This document shows positions 24,443 through 33,528 of a stretch of 42,791 nucleotides of DNA, one piece after another. The stretch is from Spirochaetales bacterium (lineage in GTDB: Bacteria > Spirochaetota > Spirochaetia > SZUA-6 > RPPD01), in assembly GCA_016934415.1 (NCBI GenBank), contig JAFGSW010000032.1, positions 1 through 42,791 of the forward strand, read 5' to 3'. How positions within the stretch are numbered: position 1 is the stretch's first letter; each line of letters begins with the position of its first letter. The translations under genes were made by a program, and so were the position numbers. The notes under the pieces were generated by a model. It was not told the origin of the DNA. It was given only the letters and a program-made list of their open reading frames with translations, and searched no databases.

Positions 24443-24871
24443 ATGAAGAAATCGAAATTAATGGAAGAGCGCATCCGGCGGGTCAAGGTCCTTTTTAAGG
24501 AATTGGGCTACCGTTTCTTCTCAGGCGAGGTTCAGGGGGCGCTTTTCACGTCGGGCTTCGAGAACAAGGACGGTTTTCAGGGAGAGGTGATCATCGACCA
24601 GAAGTGCCGTTTTTTGGAGATTTCTTTCACGTTCTTTTTTTCCGTCGAAATGGCAGATTTCCTGAAGCAGCGTCTCGAGGAAATGCTCAAGCTGTGCTAC
24701 GAATACGGGTGTTACATCATTCTCGCCGACGCGGAAAAGGAACTGAGCTTTTCCGTCTTCACCAAGCTGTACTACACGGGACTCAACTATTATTCATTGA
24801 AACAAAGCATGGAGGATTTCAAGGAGTGCGTCGACGCGCTCACCAGTCTGCTCAAGATTTCCTCCGAATGA
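24443..24871 (+). CDS. YbjN-like / chaperone-fold small protein, unknown function
   Basis: About 142 residues. The pattern of alternating strands and helices, with FENKDGFQGEVIID, FLEISFTFFFSVEM and a final helix TSLLKISSE, resembles the YbjN/type III chaperone-like fold, but this is a guess from pattern only. Two adjacent ATG codons are available; 24443 has better spacing from AAGGGAG (24432-24438) than 24440. It lies between the phosphoesterase and ComFB genes, all in one direction. Confidence 0.5.
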   Translation: MKKSKLMEERIRRVKVLFKELGYRFFSGEVQGALFTSGFENKDGFQGEVIIDQKCRFLEISFTFFFSVEMADFLKQRLEEMLKLCYEYGCYIILADAEKELSFSVFTKLYYTGLNYYSLKQSMEDFKECVDALTSLLKISSE

Positions 24872-24920
24872 CCGATTCCGGGAAAACGCGCGGCGCGGGC
24901 CGCCGGAGAGGATGCAGCCC

Positions 24921-25619
24921 ATGCGGATACACAATCTTCTCGAAGAAATCGTCCTCGACAAGATAAACGATTTTCTCAAGGAATACCGTGATAAAAAGCC
25001 GTCGGACGACCTCGCCATTGTCGAGGAATACATGCCGGACGTGGCGTGTTACGTGCTGAATCGGATCGATCCGGTCTATGTGGTCTCAGGACGGGGGTTG
25101 GCGTACCTCGACATCGACTACATCGAGAAGCTGCAACGGGACGCCGATCTTGTCACCCTGATCAATCAGGGGATCGAACGCGTCACCACCGTTCAGCGGC
25201 CCCACTATGAGAAGAAAAAGGAGAGGATGACCGGGCCGGCCAAGGGCAATTTTTTCAATTTTCCGATCATCAAGGGCAGGATTTTCAACAGCCTTAATTT
25301 TGAACCGGTATTCGACATCGATGTGGAACTGCTCGAGCGGCGGGAGAGGGTCGCCATGATCGAGGAGACCTGGCCCAATCCGTGCCGGGTCGTCGCCAAT
25401 ACCGCCGGTAATTTCTATTTCTGGCCGCAGCCGTTGCCCGCGAAGGACTGTGGGGAGAAAATCCGCCGGGAGCTCGAGCTGGCCGTGCGTTCCGACCGTT
25501 TCGAGGAGATGAGGCATTTTTTTACGGTCGAGTTGGACGCCGAGGAGGGGGTGATCGATTACTTCCGCGTCAACAAGATCCTCACACTCAAGGATCTCTA
25601 CCTGGTGCCGAAGGAGTGA
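24921..25619 (+). CDS. ComFB-domain protein
   Basis: About 232 residues. The N-terminal 90 residues match the ComFB family: IHNLLEEIVLDKINDFL, then MPDVACYVLNRIDPVYVVSGRG. The typical YVLN and P-Y-Y/V-V-x-S-x-R-G positions are present. ComFB was first named in the Bacillus competence operon; in other bacteria the domain has been reported as a receptor for cyclic dinucleotides. The remaining 140 residues are an extension I do not recognise. The start at 24921 has GGAGAGG 9 bases upstream; the ATG at 24912 is too close to it. A signalling or surface-behaviour role is inference. Confidence 0.75.
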   Translation: MRIHNLLEEIVLDKINDFLKEYRDKKPSDDLAIVEEYMPDVACYVLNRIDPVYVVSGRGLAYLDIDYIEKLQRDADLVTLINQGIERVTTVQRPHYEKKKERMTGPAKGNFFNFPIIKGRIFNSLNFEPVFDIDVELLERRERVAMIEETWPNPCRVVANTAGNFYFWPQPLPAKDCGEKIRRELELAVRSDRFEEMRHFFTVELDAEEGVIDYFRVNKILTLKDLYLVPKE

Positions 25620-25627
25620 CTCCATTT

Positions 25628-25826
25628 ATAAGAAACAGGGATACAGAGAAAAATAAGGAACCCAGGAACCCAGGAGAGGGATAATGGGAAAATAGCAAAA
25701 AAACAGATCATTTCCCGATAGGTATTCAACTGGCTATCTGAAATGTGAAAAAATCCCTATGACTTGTATACGTTTTTCTCAGTCTTGTTCTTTTTTTCCC
25801 CTGGTTTCCTGGCTTCCTTATTGATC
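25628..25826. repeat. Family A inverted-repeat element between convergent genes
   Basis: The left part (25648-25680) reads AATAAGGAACCCAGGAACC, then CAGGAGAGG, with a further degenerate unit upstream. The right arm (25797-25826) reads TTCCTGGCTTCCTTATTGAT. About 115 AT-rich bases lie between. The element fills the space between the ComFB stop (25619) and the DUF503 stop (25856), where a terminator for both strands would be expected. No other terminator is seen there. Confidence 0.7.
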
Positions 25827-25855
25827 CTCTTCCTCCGGAGAAAAAGTAGGTGCAG

Positions 25856-26143
25856 CTAATATTGCTCCGAGAACACCTTGACGTCCATGAGACGGCCGGC
25901 CACGCTCCCCTCGGCGAAGGCGATGGCTTTCTGCATGACGGATTCGCCGAAGGCCCTGGAATTGGAGACGAGCGCCGCGCCCAAGTGCGCGAAGCGGATC
26001 GAATCATTCAGGTCCACCTCGGCGACGCTCAAACGGAAGCGTTCGCGCAGCCGGTCCTTGAGCGAGTTGATTTCCCGGCGCTTGTCCTTGAGGGAGGCGG
26101 ATTCGGGAAGCTCGATGATAAGCTGGAGGATGGAGATAACCAT
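25856..26143 (-). CDS. DUF503 (YlxP-like) protein
   Basis: 95 residues from the ATG at 26143 (GGAG 5 bases upstream), beginning MVISILQLIIELPESASLKDKR, the hallmark start of DUF503, where a strand is followed by S-L-K-D/E-K-R. It continues LKDRLRERFRLSVAEVD and LGAALVSN. YlxP in firmicutes sits in the nusA-infB-rbfA region; the family's role is not established. Here it is alone. A longer frame to 26209 adds residues not seen in the family. Confidence 0.85.
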   Translation of the reverse strand: MVISILQLIIELPESASLKDKRREINSLKDRLRERFRLSVAEVDLNDSIRFAHLGAALVSNSRAFGESVMQKAIAFAEGSVAGRLMDVKVFSEQY

Positions 26144-26430
26144 TGCCGCTCCGACGAGTTGTATTGGCGAAATGATCGGGAGCCGAAGCTTCCGGCGTCT
26201 TGCATTCATTTGAGTATATACATTCTTTACCGTTTTGGTAAATCAGCGGGGATGGAAATAAAGGCCGATTGAGAGTACAATTTGATGGAGGAGGGGCGTG
26301 TCCGGCTGACCTTTTCCGCGCGAAAGAAGATCTGACACGCGGGACGGCACTGGCAATAAAAAGATGCGCGTCGGCCCGGCATTGGACCTGCGGACTTGAG
26401 ACAACGCCCGTTTGACAGTGAGGAAATATC

Positions 26431-29400
26431 CTGCGCCGAGTTTTATTAGCACTCATGCTTCTCATCAAGTGCGCCATCACCTTCATGGCCGACGACAACG
26501 TACCTTCTCCGACGCCACCCCCGACACCAACACCTGCACCTGAAACGATTCCAACCGCAACCGCCGCGCAGGATTCAGACCCGATCTCCATCTTTTCATC
26601 GAAACTCGGAGATGAGGATTTCGAACTCCTCATGAAAGGCGCCTGGCGCGCCACCGCGAGTTACAGCGAAGGACTGCGTTTCAACCCGGACGGATCGGTC
26701 CAATTCCCCTTCGGTTTTCCGGGGTTCGAGGAAGGTTTTTATTTCGAACAGGTCCCGGCCCTGACCTTTTCCGTCTGGCTTGCCCACCGCTGGTTTCTCG
26801 AAGTGTCGGTCGTCACCCGCTTCGAGGACAACACCCTGCTCCTTGGTTACCTGGGAAAGCCGGGGGAATTCGTGCAGAAGGTTCTCATCGGGAACAAGGA
26901 TGCCGGTATCGGAGTTTACGATTTCATCGATCTGCCGGCGCAGAGCAAGTCGTCGCTCGGGGCGAGCGCCCTCTTCCAAACGCCCGCCTCGAGCCACGAA
27001 CTCCTGCTGCGCTTCGATTCAACGACCGAAGCGAAAAAGGTCTTCATCGGCAAGGGCGAAATGTCCGAGCGGCTGGTTTCTCCCGCTTCGTTTCTGTCCG
27101 CCCGATATTTCATGCTGCCGGACGCGGACGTGGAAAACGCGGCCGTTTATCTGGAGGATGTCAACGGGGCCTCTGCCGACGCGTCCGGGCACAGGTACAG
27201 GAAGGCGACGACCAACGAGATTTTCCTGGACGCGGCGAACGGGTTCCTCTCCCTCCTGATCGAGCACAAGGGCCGGATCGCAGTGCATTATACGAAGGGC
27301 GCGAATACGGTCGGGGACAACGCGGTCGGCATGGGAACGGCCGCGTTGCCGAACTACACGCTCGTTTCGGGGAAATACTATATCGATCCGGCGGCGGCCG
27401 GAATTGATTTTTATTTCGGAGCGGCGTACCCCCTCGACGACCTTTCCGCGAACGCACGGCAGGTGAACATAGACTCCAAGGTTTGCCTGCTTGTGTGGGA
27501 GCCGGGTACGTTTTCTCCCTTTGAGATGTTGTCCGCCTACGATTTGGGCGTCACCGCTCCGCAAGACCTGTCCAAAGTGCGCATCACCGTCGTTCCGAAA
27601 GGCCAACCCGACGGCTCGTACGCAATGTCGCCGCCCGTTTATTTCGATGTGACGCCGGGAAGGACGTTTTTCGTCGTCTCGCTGAATGCAAACACCAGAA
27701 GCGATTTCCGGAACCACTATCCGTTTCCCGACACGGATCGCCAACTGTACGGTCCGGTCCTCGACCACATTCCGCCTTTTTTCGAGTACGAGCTGTCCGT
27801 CGAGGCGGCCACGGGGCTGGAAACGTACACTCTCGAGCCCAAAGTCGTTCCCGGTTCGATCAGCGTGAAGCGGAACGGTCTCGAGGAAACGAGGTTCTCG
27901 TACGATCCGAACACCTACGCCATCACGTTCAACACGCCCATTTACCCTTACGATAGGATCGAGGTGTTCTATCGGGTGAGTGTGGCCGAGCGGAACGCGG
28001 GCGACATTGTCTTCGGCTGGGGCAATAAGTTTCCGTTCTCGCCGCTCGCCTCCCTCGACCTGGCCCTCGGTCTGCGCTGGAACATTCTGCCGGGAGCGTA
28101 TTCGGAACACGCTTACTCAAAAACAGGGGCCCTGGTGTTTTCCGCCGCTCTCGCGGGCGCCGCGGAGCATTATTCCTATCGATTGAGCGGCGCGCTCTCC
28201 TATTCCAATCCCGACACGACCGGCATCATGCGTCTGGCCGGCATGGAAGGGGACGGGCTCGAGGTAGAGCCGAGCGAAGACCTGGGAACTCCCTGCGCCG
28301 AACCGCCGACGTCGGAAATACCGGGACTGGCCGGACGCGGTCGCCTTTTCTACAAGGATTACCGCGACTACGACGCCGTGGGCGGATCTCGTCTCATGCC
28401 CTATGATTGGACGCCTCCGGCCGATCAGGAGTGGAGCTACACGAACGGCTCCAAGCCCGGACCGTACCTCGTGGCGGGAGACTCGCAGTCGGAGAACGGC
28501 CAAAGCCTGGTCCTCGATTTCGAGCTGGACGCGCTCAACGATTGGGTCGGCGTCCAACTCCCGGTCTCGTACCGGAACGGCTCGGCCGACCTCTCCGGCA
28601 TCCGTTCCATCATCGCCTCGCTTCGGGCCGTCGACGTGAGCCCGGGCGGGGGCTTTGACGTCTACGTCCAGCTCGGCGCCGCCGGCGAGGATTCGGACGG
28701 CGACGGGATCCTCGACGCCGAAACCTCCGAGCTGTCGAGCGGCTACACCTTCAACGACGCCGACAACGCGGCCGCCCTGCTCGTCGGGGGCGGGCCGAAG
28801 AACGAGGGCAACGGCGTCATCAACACCGAGGATCTGGACGGGAACGGCGGGCTCGACGCCGAGGACCCGAACCTGATGTTCACGAGCGGCGCCGTCGCCT
28901 TCAACGCCGATACCGCCTGGACGACGTATCCCCTGTCGGTTCTCGACCAGAACGCGCTGAAAAAGTCGCGCGCCCTGCGCATCATCATCGTCAATACGAT
29001 CGCCGGACCGACCGCCGCCCGCCTCCTCGTCGACCGGATTTTACTGGCCGGATGCGGCTTCTGGTCGAACGTGGATGCGGGCGGCTACACGTCCTTCGGC
29101 GTGGATGAAGTGAGCGAGGCGCTGGCCGGAGTACCGCTTTTGGCCGACTCGTGGAGCGAGGTGCGGGACACGTTCCACAATTCAGGCGACGCGCAGGAGG
29201 TGTTGCGGATACAATGGGCGGGAGGCGCGGGCATGCCCGGCTGGACGGTGAAAAGGTCCCTCGGTTCGGGCGTCGAGGGAATTCGATACCGGCGACTCGT
29301 GTTCTACGCCTACCGGAACGCAGCCGCGGACGGGGAACTTTCCTTCTCCCTGCTCGACGTGGCCGGAAGGGGAGCGAAGTGCTCCTTTCCGGCGGCATCC

Positions 29401-31308
29401 CTTTCACCGGGATCATGGCGGAAGGTGAGTTTGGATCTCTTTGATAATTCCCTGACAATCAACGACGCGGCCGTGACTCCGACGAGCGTCAGCGTCGACG
29501 GAAACTCGGGCTCGCTCGTCTTTTTCAGCCTGTCATCGGCCGATACCTCGGTTTCGGGCATGATGCTCCTCGACGAAATCCATCTTCGCGATCCGGACAG
29601 CAGACTCGGCGCGGCCGCGGCCTTCAGCGGAAACGTTGTGTTTCAGGGGCCGATCCTTTCTCTCGGCGGCGTTTCGCTCATTTCCGATCTGAGCGTGACG
29701 GAACAGGCTCAAGGACGCACGGCCGGTTTCTCAACCTTGTATTCACGCCCCCAGGACGAGGCGAGTTTCCGGTCGCTCTCGAACCTGAAGGTCGGCGTCT
29801 TTTTCACCGCCCTCGAAATCGAATTCCTCGCCGACAGCCTGGGCGACGAATTCACTTTTTCCGGCGGCCATTCCTTCATTGTGCCGCGGATCGATTTCCC
29901 GATCGTCGTCACCGACCGTTTCTCGGAAAAAACCGCCGCCGCCGGCACGGAATTCTCAAGGGAAAACACGCTGCGCTTCACGCTGCCGAACATCCTCACG
30001 CTCGGGCTCCAGGCTTCCGCCTTTTCGAGGGAATCGGTCTTGAGCCAGACCTGGAACGGCGCCTTGTCCGTCAACGCGCTCGCGCCGTATGACGCGACCG
30101 TTTCCGCCCAATGGTTCCAGTCCGCGCCCGGCTTCACCTGGAACCAGGCCTGGTACCTGGCCGATTGGATCGACGCCTACGCCTATCTTCTTCCCTGGGC
30201 GGACGGCGCGGCCAATGCCAGAACCTATCGGGGATCACTGACCCAGGTCCTGGGCACAAAACCGTTTGGCGTGAAGCTGGCCTTCGCGAGCGGGTTCGGC
30301 AGTTACGACATCACCGCTTCGACCCACCGGCAGCGGGACGACTTGTCGCTCATTGTGTCGATCCCTTTCGAGCTGGGTCCGCTCGCCATCGAGCCGTATT
30401 ACTCAAGGACCTTGAGCGCCCTCGACCTGGTCACGGGGACGGGAGGCTTGGAGGAGGATACCGTCCAACATTTTTCCCGCTACGCCGCTTATTCGTTTTT
30501 TTTCACCATGACGCCGCTCTATGAAATATTTTCTCCGGACGTCAACGCGGAGTTCATGTCGTGGTGTTCGGGTTTGGAGCAGGCGGATTACAAACCGGAG
30601 ATCGGACTCACGTTAAGCCGGCGGTTCGGATCGTCACTGCTGGACCTGTTCCTGCCGTCGAAAATCGTCTTCTCGTACGGCAAGGAATACGTCATGCAGC
30701 AAACCCTTTTCAATGCCTTCGAACGATTGTCCGGCACCGTTCTGTGGAACGCGGTCAACATGTTCGGCGCCAAAGGGGCGTACCGGGTGACCCCGCTCTA
30801 CGACATTGACAGTTTCGCCACCTCGTTCAAGGCGGCCATGACGTTTCGCGAGAATCGTCTGCCTGAATCCTCTTCGCTTTCGGTGGAAAGCGCGTACACC
30901 TTCGAGTCGGCGCAGGGCGACAAACTGATCGTGCGCAACCTGTTTTCCGCGGACAACGCGGCATTCCTCGTCATCTCGGACAAGGGCGGCGTCGAGTACA
31001 ACTGGTTCGTGATTCCGTTGGAAGGCATCGCCTTGCCGCTCATCGATGAGAAAACGGCCAAAACCGGAAGATTCTCGCACAAGGAAAGCGTGGAGGTCCG
31101 GTTCGCCAATCTGCAGACGACGACGACCGCGCATCCGGTCAACATCGTCCTCAAGCATGAAACAGCGATCCTGTACCCGGACTTCGGTTATCTGCGGGGT
31201 GAAATCGCACTCGGGTTCGACGAGGAATCGTATCCGGAAGCGGGAGACTGGAGGAACGTCTTTATCGCGGGGTTCCGTCTGACCTTGGAGCTCAATGTGA
31301 AATTTTAG
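26431..31308 (+). CDS. Giant predicted outer-membrane/cell-surface protein
   Basis: About 1625 residues, in one uninterrupted frame. The first ATG (26455) would cut off the charged part of the signal peptide. Upstream in frame, a CTG at 26431 with AGGA 6 bases before it gives LRRVLLALMLLIKCAITFMA, a better export signal, so I propose a CTG start. A Pro/Thr linker follows (PSPTPPPTPTPAPE). The segment at about 463-507 (PGSISVKRNGLEETRFSYDP) resembles repeats of the large SprA-type surface proteins. Residues about 744-808 are Asp-rich calcium-binding-like loops (DSDGDGILDAE, DLDGNGGLDAEDP). From about residue 1050 on, alternating strands with aromatic girdles run to the final FRLTLELNVKF, which ends in Phe like BAM-assembled barrels. 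Function is unknown; the next gene encodes another barrel. Confidence 0.7.
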   Translation: MRRVLLALMLLIKCAITFMADDNVPSPTPPPTPTPAPETIPTATAAQDSDPISIFSSKLGDEDFELLMKGAWRATASYSEGLRFNPDGSVQFPFGFPGFEEGFYFEQVPALTFSVWLAHRWFLEVSVVTRFEDNTLLLGYLGKPGEFVQKVLIGNKDAGIGVYDFIDLPAQSKSSLGASALFQTPASSHELLLRFDSTTEAKKVFIGKGEMSERLVSPASFLSARYFMLPDADVENAAVYLEDVNGASADASGHRYRKATTNEIFLDAANGFLSLLIEHKGRIAVHYTKGANTVGDNAVGMGTAALPNYTLVSGKYYIDPAAAGIDFYFGAAYPLDDLSANARQVNIDSKVCLLVWEPGTFSPFEMLSAYDLGVTAPQDLSKVRITVVPKGQPDGSYAMSPPVYFDVTPGRTFFVVSLNANTRSDFRNHYPFPDTDRQLYGPVLDHIPPFFEYELSVEAATGLETYTLEPKVVPGSISVKRNGLEETRFSYDPNTYAITFNTPIYPYDRIEVFYRVSVAERNAGDIVFGWGNKFPFSPLASLDLALGLRWNILPGAYSEHAYSKTGALVFSAALAGAAEHYSYRLSGALSYSNPDTTGIMRLAGMEGDGLEVEPSEDLGTPCAEPPTSEIPGLAGRGRLFYKDYRDYDAVGGSRLMPYDWTPPADQEWSYTNGSKPGPYLVAGDSQSENGQSLVLDFELDALNDWVGVQLPVSYRNGSADLSGIRSIIASLRAVDVSPGGGFDVYVQLGAAGEDSDGDGILDAETSELSSGYTFNDADNAAALLVGGGPKNEGNGVINTEDLDGNGGLDAEDPNLMFTSGAVAFNADTAWTTYPLSVLDQNALKKSRALRIIIVNTIAGPTAARLLVDRILLAGCGFWSNVDAGGYTSFGVDEVSEALAGVPLLADSWSEVRDTFHNSGDAQEVLRIQWAGGAGMPGWTVKRSLGSGVEGIRYRRLVFYAYRNAAADGELSFSLLDVAGRGAKCSFPAASLSPGSWRKVSLDLFDNSLTINDAAVTPTSVSVDGNSGSLVFFSLSSADTSVSGMMLLDEIHLRDPDSRLGAAAAFSGNVVFQGPILSLGGVSLISDLSVTEQAQGRTAGFSTLYSRPQDEASFRSLSNLKVGVFFTALEIEFLADSLGDEFTFSGGHSFIVPRIDFPIVVTDRFSEKTAAAGTEFSRENTLRFTLPNILTLGLQASAFSRESVLSQTWNGALSVNALAPYDATVSAQWFQSAPGFTWNQAWYLADWIDAYAYLLPWADGAANARTYRGSLTQVLGTKPFGVKLAFASGFGSYDITASTHRQRDDLSLIVSIPFELGPLAIEPYYSRTLSALDLVTGTGGLEEDTVQHFSRYAAYSFFFTMTPLYEIFSPDVNAEFMSWCSGLEQADYKPEIGLTLSRRFGSSLLDLFLPSKIVFSYGKEYVMQQTLFNAFERLSGTVLWNAVNMFGAKGAYRVTPLYDIDSFATSFKAAMTFRENRLPESSSLSVESAYTFESAQGDKLIVRNLFSADNAAFLVISDKGGVEYNWFVIPLEGIALPLIDEKTAKTGRFSHKESVEVRFANLQTTTTAHPVNIVLKHETAILYPDFGYLRGEIALGFDEESYPEAGDWRNVFIAGFRLTLELNVKF

Positions 31309-31314
31309 TATAAT
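31285..31314 (+). promoter_or_regulatory. Promoter overlapping the end of the giant gene
   Basis: TTGGAG (31285-31290), an 18-base spacer and a perfect TATAAT (31309-31314) immediately after the TAG. It would give the small barrel gene its own transcript with a leader of about 15 bases, besides any read-through. Confidence 0.55.
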
Positions 31315-31335
31315 GACCGGGGAGGATGAATCCAT

Positions 31336-31932
31336 ATGTCGTCACGAAAAAAAATCTCATGCGCCGTCGTCGTTCTGGGCCTGCTCGCTTTGAGCGCCTT
31401 CGCACAGGAGCAGGGGCAAGAACAGGGACAGGGACAAGGACCGAAGACGCAGATATCGAATTCCCTGGTGCCTGGCGTGCAGGGCGGGGGCTTTTATTTG
31501 TTTCGCGACGGGGTGTTCTACTGGGGCGGTGAGGCGCGTTTCGATTTTTCGTACATGCTCGATCGAAACCGAAAGAACGCCCGGGCGAGCGACCGCGGAC
31601 GGAGCGAAGTGTACGTCGAAGTCGGCCTTTACTATGCCGACCGAAGCGACGCCAACTTTCTTTTTCAGTATCTCGTCGGATTCAACGTATCTTTCGAGAC
31701 TCCACGCGTCCTCGGAAGAAATTTCTTCATCCCGTATCTGGGATTGGCCGCGGGCGGTACGACGATCCAGGACCGGGGGACCGGCTTCACGGCAATGCCG
31801 GTCCTCGGCGTCAACATCGTCTCATTGGAGAAGTTTTCCCTGAGCCTGGAGGGCGGGCTTCTCCTCACCACCGTCGCCTTCGAGGAATTCCTCGCATTGA
31901 AGGCCAACCTGGCGATGGTGTTTGTGTTCTAG
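31336..31932 (+). CDS. Small outer-membrane beta-barrel protein
   Basis: 198 residues. The signal peptide MSSRKKISCAVVVLGLLALS ends at AFAQ, followed by a short Gln/Gly-rich repeat (QEQGQEQGQGQG). The rest alternates amphipathic strands: GGFYLFRDGVFYWGG, EVYVEVGLYYADR, FFIPYLGLAAGG and a final ALKANLAMVFVF ending in Phe. Size fits an eight-stranded barrel. GGGAGG lies upstream of the ATG. It directly follows the giant surface protein gene and may be its membrane partner. Confidence 0.75.
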   Translation: MSSRKKISCAVVVLGLLALSAFAQEQGQEQGQGQGPKTQISNSLVPGVQGGGFYLFRDGVFYWGGEARFDFSYMLDRNRKNARASDRGRSEVYVEVGLYYADRSDANFLFQYLVGFNVSFETPRVLGRNFFIPYLGLAAGGTTIQDRGTGFTAMPVLGVNIVSLEKFSLSLEGGLLLTTVAFEEFLALKANLAMVFVF

Positions 31933-31971
31933 CAGGTTGTTGAAAACGTTGAGCTTTTTCAACAACCTGCT
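31931..31971. terminator. Long inverted repeat / terminator-like hairpin
   Basis: AGCAGGTTGTTGAAAA pairs with TTTTTCAACAACCTGCT over about 16 bp with an 8-base loop. It overlaps the TAG stop of the barrel gene. There is no long T-run after the stem, but the stem itself ends in A/T tracts that could act as a bidirectional terminator. It may also be the end sequence of a lost mobile element. Confidence 0.6.
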
Positions 31972-32024
31972 CATTGCATCGATTTTCGCTCAAGAGAGGC
32001 GCGCTATCCCGCGATAGGTAAGGT

Positions 32025-32666
32025 ATGGGGACGCAATGGGTCGGCCTGATCATGATGTTTTTCGCGCTCACCACGGCCGCGGCCGAGGAGGGAAACGAGG
32101 CGGGAGGAAGCGGACGGGCCGTGCCGACGGCCCCGGGAGGGGTCGTCGGCACGGCTTCCTGGTACGGCGGCAAGTTTCAGGGACGAAAAACCGCGAGCGG
32201 CGAAATTTTCGACACCCGAGCCTTTACCGCCGCCCACCGCAGCCTGCCGTTCGGAACGATGGTGAGGGTGACCAACCTCGACAACGGGAAATCGGTGGTG
32301 GTCCGCATCAACGACCGGGGGCCGTTCGTCGTCGGCCGGCTCATCGACGTCTCCCGGGCCGCCGCCGTCGAGCTCGACATGATGAAAACCGGCGTCGCCC
32401 GGGTGAGCCTTGTGGTGCTCGGGCGGCCGGACGCGAAACCGCGCCCCGTCTACCGTATCCAGGCGGGATCGTTCCGGGATCGGGACAACGCCCGCCGGTT
32501 GAAAACGCTCCTCGCCGCGCGGGGATATTCCGTCTATCTTGAAACCGCGGCCGACGGGTGCGTGCGGGTGCACGTGGACAATGTCGCGGCCGATGGCCTG
32601 GCGAAGATTCGGGAAGTGCTGCGCGGCCTCGGTCTCGGGGATCCCATCGTGAGAAGAATCAATTGA
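32025..32666 (+). CDS. rlpA: Septal ring lytic transglycosylase RlpA with SPOR domain
   Basis: 213 residues. A short signal peptide ([20 protein letters not shown]) precedes the double-psi barrel: [19 protein letters not shown] with the conserved glutamate, [16 protein letters not shown], and [11 protein letters not shown] with the catalytic-type Asp. A C-terminal SPOR-like region follows ([18 protein letters not shown]). RlpA cleaves denuded glycan strands in the periplasm, mainly at the septum. Compared with the related protein at 15684, this one keeps the full catalytic signature. A clear terminator follows. Confidence 0.92.
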   Translation: MGTQWVGLIMMFFALTTAAAEEGNEAGGSGRAVPTAPGGVVGTASWYGGKFQGRKTASGEIFDTRAFTAAHRSLPFGTMVRVTNLDNGKSVVVRINDRGPFVVGRLIDVSRAAAVELDMMKTGVARVSLVVLGRPDAKPRPVYRIQAGSFRDRDNARRLKTLLAARGYSVYLETAADGCVRVHVDNVAADGLAKIREVLRGLGLGDPIVRRIN

Positions 32667-32670
32667 CGAG

Positions 32671-32696
32671 AGAGGCTGTCCCAAGGGACAGCCTCT
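32671..32696 (+). terminator. Hairpin after rlpA
   Basis: A perfect 12-bp stem, AGAGGCTGTCCC pairing with GGGACAGCCTCT, lies 4 bases after the stop codon. It is followed by TTGACAACTTTT, a poor T-run, so termination may be partial. Confidence 0.7.
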
Positions 32697-32759
32697 TGAC
32701 AACTTTTACGATTTACGAGACTTTTTTCGAACAAGAAAATTCCAAAAGGCGGAGAGACA

Positions 32760-32927
32760 ATGAAAGATACATGCCGTGGAAATCACGAGGGTCACCTGTG
32801 CGTGCTGGCCAGCAAGAATCTGTTCGAGGACATCAAGAAGATCACCACGAGCCCGAAATTCATCTGTTTCAACTGCGGGCGCGTGGCCGATTGCGACGAC
32901 AACCTGTGCAACCCGATGCCGTTATAG
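32760..32927 (+). CDS. 55-residue Cys-rich protein
   Basis: A small gene that length cut-offs miss. ATG at 32760 is preceded by GGCGGAGAGACA, and the frame encodes 55 residues with six Cys (5, 14, 36, 39, 45, 50) and two His (9, 12). The segment ICFNCGRVADCDDNLCNP has a CxxC knuckle followed by two more Cys; the N-terminus has CRGNHEGHLC. Two metal sites (zinc or iron) are plausible. I believe similar small proteins with a KFICxNCGR core occur in other anaerobes, but cannot check. It sits just upstream of the rubrerythrin-like gene. Confidence 0.7.
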   Translation: MKDTCRGNHEGHLCVLASKNLFEDIKKITTSPKFICFNCGRVADCDDNLCNPMPL

Positions 32928-32937
32928 CGCGATATTC

Positions 32938-32966
32938 TTGACTCCCCAATCGTATTTACTTATGTT
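32938..32966 (+). promoter_or_regulatory. Promoter for the rubrerythrin-like gene
   Basis: TTGACT (32938-32943), a 17-base spacer and TATGTT (32961-32966). It starts 10 bases after the Cys-rich gene's stop and leaves a leader of about 33 bases. Confidence 0.55.
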
Positions 32967-33005
32967 AATTTCGGATCATAGACACTATCGCCAAGGAGAA
33001 TGGAA

Positions 33006-33494
33006 ATGAGCCTTCAGTTCAATGCCGATGAAATTTTCGCCGTCGCCGTAAAAATCGAAGAAAACGGCATCGCCTTCTACAGCCGGGCCCGGCAACTTCA
33101 GCCGGCCGCCCCGCATGCGGGACTGCTCGAGTCATTGGTGAAGATGGAGGAAGGGCATAAGCGGATTTTCGAGGAGATGCGCCGCACCGTGCCTGAGGAG
33201 TTTAAGGCCGAAAAGAGTTACGATCCCTTCGACGAGACAGCCCTCTACCTGGGCGCCATGGCAGACGCGCACGGAGGCGAGGGCAGCCCCTCGGCGGCGG
33301 AAAAACTCACCGGCCGTGAAACCCTGAACGAGATCATCGACATTGCGCTTGAGCTTGAGGAAAAATCCATTCTCTACTACCTGGGATTGCGCGACCTCGT
33401 TCCCGAGCGGCTGGGCCGGGACAAGATCGATTTCATCATCGGCGAGGAAAAAAAGCACGTCGCCCAACTGCAAAAGGTGAAGGAGAACTCCTGA
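33006..33494 (+). CDS. Rubrerythrin-like ferritin-fold diiron protein
   Basis: About 162 residues. A four-helix ferritin-like bundle with the expected metal ligands: VKIEENGIAFYSRA (E), KMEEGHKRIFEEM (E-x-x-H), ALELEEKSILYYLGL (E) and IIGEEKKHVAQL (E-x-x-H). There is no rubredoxin-like Cys domain, so it is the erythrin part only. Such proteins reduce peroxide or handle iron in anaerobes. The start at 33006 has GGAG 7 bases upstream; the ATG at 33000 is too close. The Cys-rich protein just upstream could supply electrons, though that is speculation. Confidence 0.85.
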   Translation: MSLQFNADEIFAVAVKIEENGIAFYSRARQLQPAAPHAGLLESLVKMEEGHKRIFEEMRRTVPEEFKAEKSYDPFDETALYLGAMADAHGGEGSPSAAEKLTGRETLNEIIDIALELEEKSILYYLGLRDLVPERLGRDKIDFIIGEEKKHVAQLQKVKENS

Positions 33495-33528
33495 CCACGG
33501 CGTCTTGCGCCGCATAGAGGAACATCCT

